DNA from: Burkholderiales bacterium
Lineage (GTDB): Bacteria; Pseudomonadota; Gammaproteobacteria; Burkholderiales; Burkholderiaceae_C
Assembly: GCA_947453625.1 (NCBI GenBank)
Contig: CANGHK010000002.1
Coordinates: 1-64,000 of the forward strand
DNA: 64,000 nt
Direction: 5' to 3'
Shown: positions 62,715-64,000 of the stretch, piece by piece
Position numbering within the stretch: the first letter of the stretch is position 1
Layout: every line of letters begins with the position of its first letter
Notes under the pieces: model-generated
Database searches by the model: none
The model's input: the letters and a program-made list of their open reading frames with translations, nothing else
What the model was told of the DNA's origin: nothing
Translations under genes and position numbers: made by a program

Positions 62715-64000
62715 ATGGCCGATGTGATCCTCGAACTTCAAGCCGTGGCCAAGCATTTCCGCTCGGCCGACGGTCACCAGCGCAGCGTGCTCGAAGGCGT
62801 GGACTTCGCGCTGCGCGACGGCGAGATCGTCGCGCTGCTGGGCGCCTCGGGATCGGGCAAGAGCACGCTGCTGCGCATCCTGGCCGGCTTGATCACGGCC
62901 GACGCCGGCAGCGTGCTGTACCGCGGCCAGCCGCTCTACGGCCCGGCGCGGGGCATCAGCATGGTGTTCCAGTCCTTCGCGCTGTTTCCCTGGCTGACGG
63001 TGCAGCAGAACGTCGAGCTGGGGCTGGAGGCGCGCGGCGTGGCGCCCGAGGCACGCGCCAGCCGGGCCGAGAGCGCGATCGCGCTGATCGGCCTGGGCGG
63101 CTTCGAGGGCGCGCTGCCGCGCGAGCTGTCGGGCGGCATGCGCCAGCGCGTGGGCATTGCCCGCGCCCTGGTCACCGACCCCGACGTGTTGCTGATGGAC
63201 GAGGCCTTTTCGGCCCTCGACGTGCTGACCGGCGAGCGCCTGCGCGACGACATCCTGGCGCTGTGGCAGACGCCGCAGATGCCGACGCGGGCGATGCTGG
63301 TGGTCTCGCACAACATCGAGGAGGCGGTGCTGATGGCCGACCGGGTGCTGGTCTTCGCCAGCGACCCGGGCCGGGTGCAGCAGGCGCTGCCGGTGACGCT
63401 GGCCCGGCCACGCGACCCCGACAGCGCCGAGGTGCGGGCGCTGGTCGACGAGGTCTACGCGCTGATGACGCACCGCCCGCTGCGCGCGGCGCGCCCGGCC
63501 GCGCTGGCCGGCCAGCCGGCAGCGGCGCTGCTGGCCGAGCGTCTGCCCGAGGCCGATGTGTCGCGCATGGACGGCCTGCTCGACCTGCTGGCCGAGCCGC
63601 CGTTCAACGGCCGCGCCCACCTGCCGCTGCTGGCCGAGGAGACCGAGTTGACCGACGCCGAACTGCTGCCAGTGGCCCATGCCGTCGCGCTGCTGGGGCT
63701 GGCGCAACTCGAGGCGGGCGACCTGCAGCTCACGCCGCTGGGCCAGCGCTATGTAGCCGGCCACCACGGCTTGCGCCAGCAGCTGTTCGGCCAGCAACTG
63801 CTGGCCCATGTGCCGCTGGCCGCGCATATCCGCCAGGTCCTGGAGCAGTCGCCCAGCGGCGAGCTGCCCGACAAGCCGCTGCTGCGGCTGCTGGCCGACC
63901 AGCTGGGCGACCGCGAGGCCGCCCGCGTGCTGCACACGGTGATCGACTGGGGCCGGCACGGCGAAGTGTTCGAATACAACGTCACCACCCGCCAGCTCAG
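62715..64000 (+). CDS. ABC transporter ATPase with C-terminal AAA-associated domain, 3' partial
   Basis: ATG at 62715; 428 complete codons, still open at the window end. The ATPase domain (about 1-250) has Walker A GASGSGKST, Q-loop VFQSFALFPWL, signature LSGGMRQRVGIARAL, Walker B VLLMDEAFSALD and the switch His in VVSHNIEEA. After it comes an AAA-associated domain (about 285-428), found in nitrate/sulfonate-type transporters with fused permeases. Energises the adjacent permease. Confidence 0.9.
   Translation, partial: MADVILELQAVAKHFRSADGHQRSVLEGVDFALRDGEIVALLGASGSGKSTLLRILAGLITADAGSVLYRGQPLYGPARGISMVFQSFALFPWLTVQQNVELGLEARGVAPEARASRAESAIALIGLGGFEGALPRELSGGMRQRVGIARALVTDPDVLLMDEAFSALDVLTGERLRDDILALWQTPQMPTRAMLVVSHNIEEAVLMADRVLVFASDPGRVQQALPVTLARPRDPDSAEVRALVDEVYALMTHRPLRAARPAALAGQPAAALLAERLPEADVSRMDGLLDLLAEPPFNGRAHLPLLAEETELTDAELLPVAHAVALLGLAQLEAGDLQLTPLGQRYVAGHHGLRQQLFGQQLLAHVPLAAHIRQVLEQSPSGELPDKPLLRLLADQLGDREAARVLHTVIDWGRHGEVFEYNVTTRQL

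Noticed and set aside
60822-63959. 1045-codon minus-strand frame opposite the ABC transporter genes
   Set aside because: Gln/His/Arg-rich shadow; the plus strand carries intact permease and ATPase motifs.

Overview
The window is a stretch of GC-rich chromosome from a betaproteobacterium. Gene content and order (split pntAA-pntAB-pntB, argS-SPOR-dsbA followed by lptA-lptB-rpoN, purB-pyrF, malate synthase G, GTP-type PEP carboxykinase) suggest Burkholderiales, most likely the Rubrivivax/Leptothrix/Roseateles group. A fragment resembling the bacteriochlorophyll gene bchJ at 56.4-56.6 kb fits a lineage with photosynthetic members. I saw no rRNA, tRNA, CRISPR array, transposase, integrase or prophage gene.

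Layout. 1-13.6 kb: a 5'-truncated SNF2-like protein with a degenerate P-loop, a CAAX-protease-like membrane protein, a fused MFS/acyltransferase, a CoA-transferase, an Old Yellow Enzyme, a MOSC protein, pckG behind a perfect hairpin, a metallophosphoesterase, a universal stress protein and a TetR regulator. 13.8-22.6 kb: mnmA, a Nudix hydrolase, the transhydrogenase operon ending in a clear terminator, fadD-like, rsmE and an MFS gene. 22.6-30.2 kb (minus strand): a probable long operon argS, SPOR protein, dsbA, lptA, lptB, rpoN, rRNA methyltransferase. 30.3-47.2 kb: a Ser/Thr kinase fused to a cyclic-nucleotide-like domain, a PsiF-like protein, an M14 carboxypeptidase, a 1085-residue VanZ/O-antigen-ligase-like fusion, a glutamine amidotransferase and FAD oxidoreductase pair, a DksA/TraR zinc finger, malate synthase G with a haloacid dehalogenase and divergent LysR gene, pyrF and purB.

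47.2-60.7 kb is the accessory region and the most interesting part. It holds three different caspase-like (C14) proteins: one in an operon with an OmpA-like and a secreted protein, one behind a lipoprotein with Ig-like repeats and an NHL propeller, and one fused to a formylglycine-generating-enzyme-like domain. Mixed with them are two copies of a MNT/HEPN (MntA/HepT-like) toxin-antitoxin locus, a RelE/XRE pair plus a decayed copy of it, a SEC-C protein and a SOUL heme-binding protein. Large direct duplications shape the region. In copy 1 of the MNT/HEPN pair the antitoxin is intact and the toxin truncated; in copy 2 the toxin is intact and the antitoxin start codon reads ATA. The intact HEPN gene overlaps the start of the caspase/FGE gene by four bases, so toxin and caspase are probably co-translated.

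60.9-64 kb: a two-domain ABC permease and the start of its ATPase, of the nitrate/sulfonate/taurine type, running off the end of the window.
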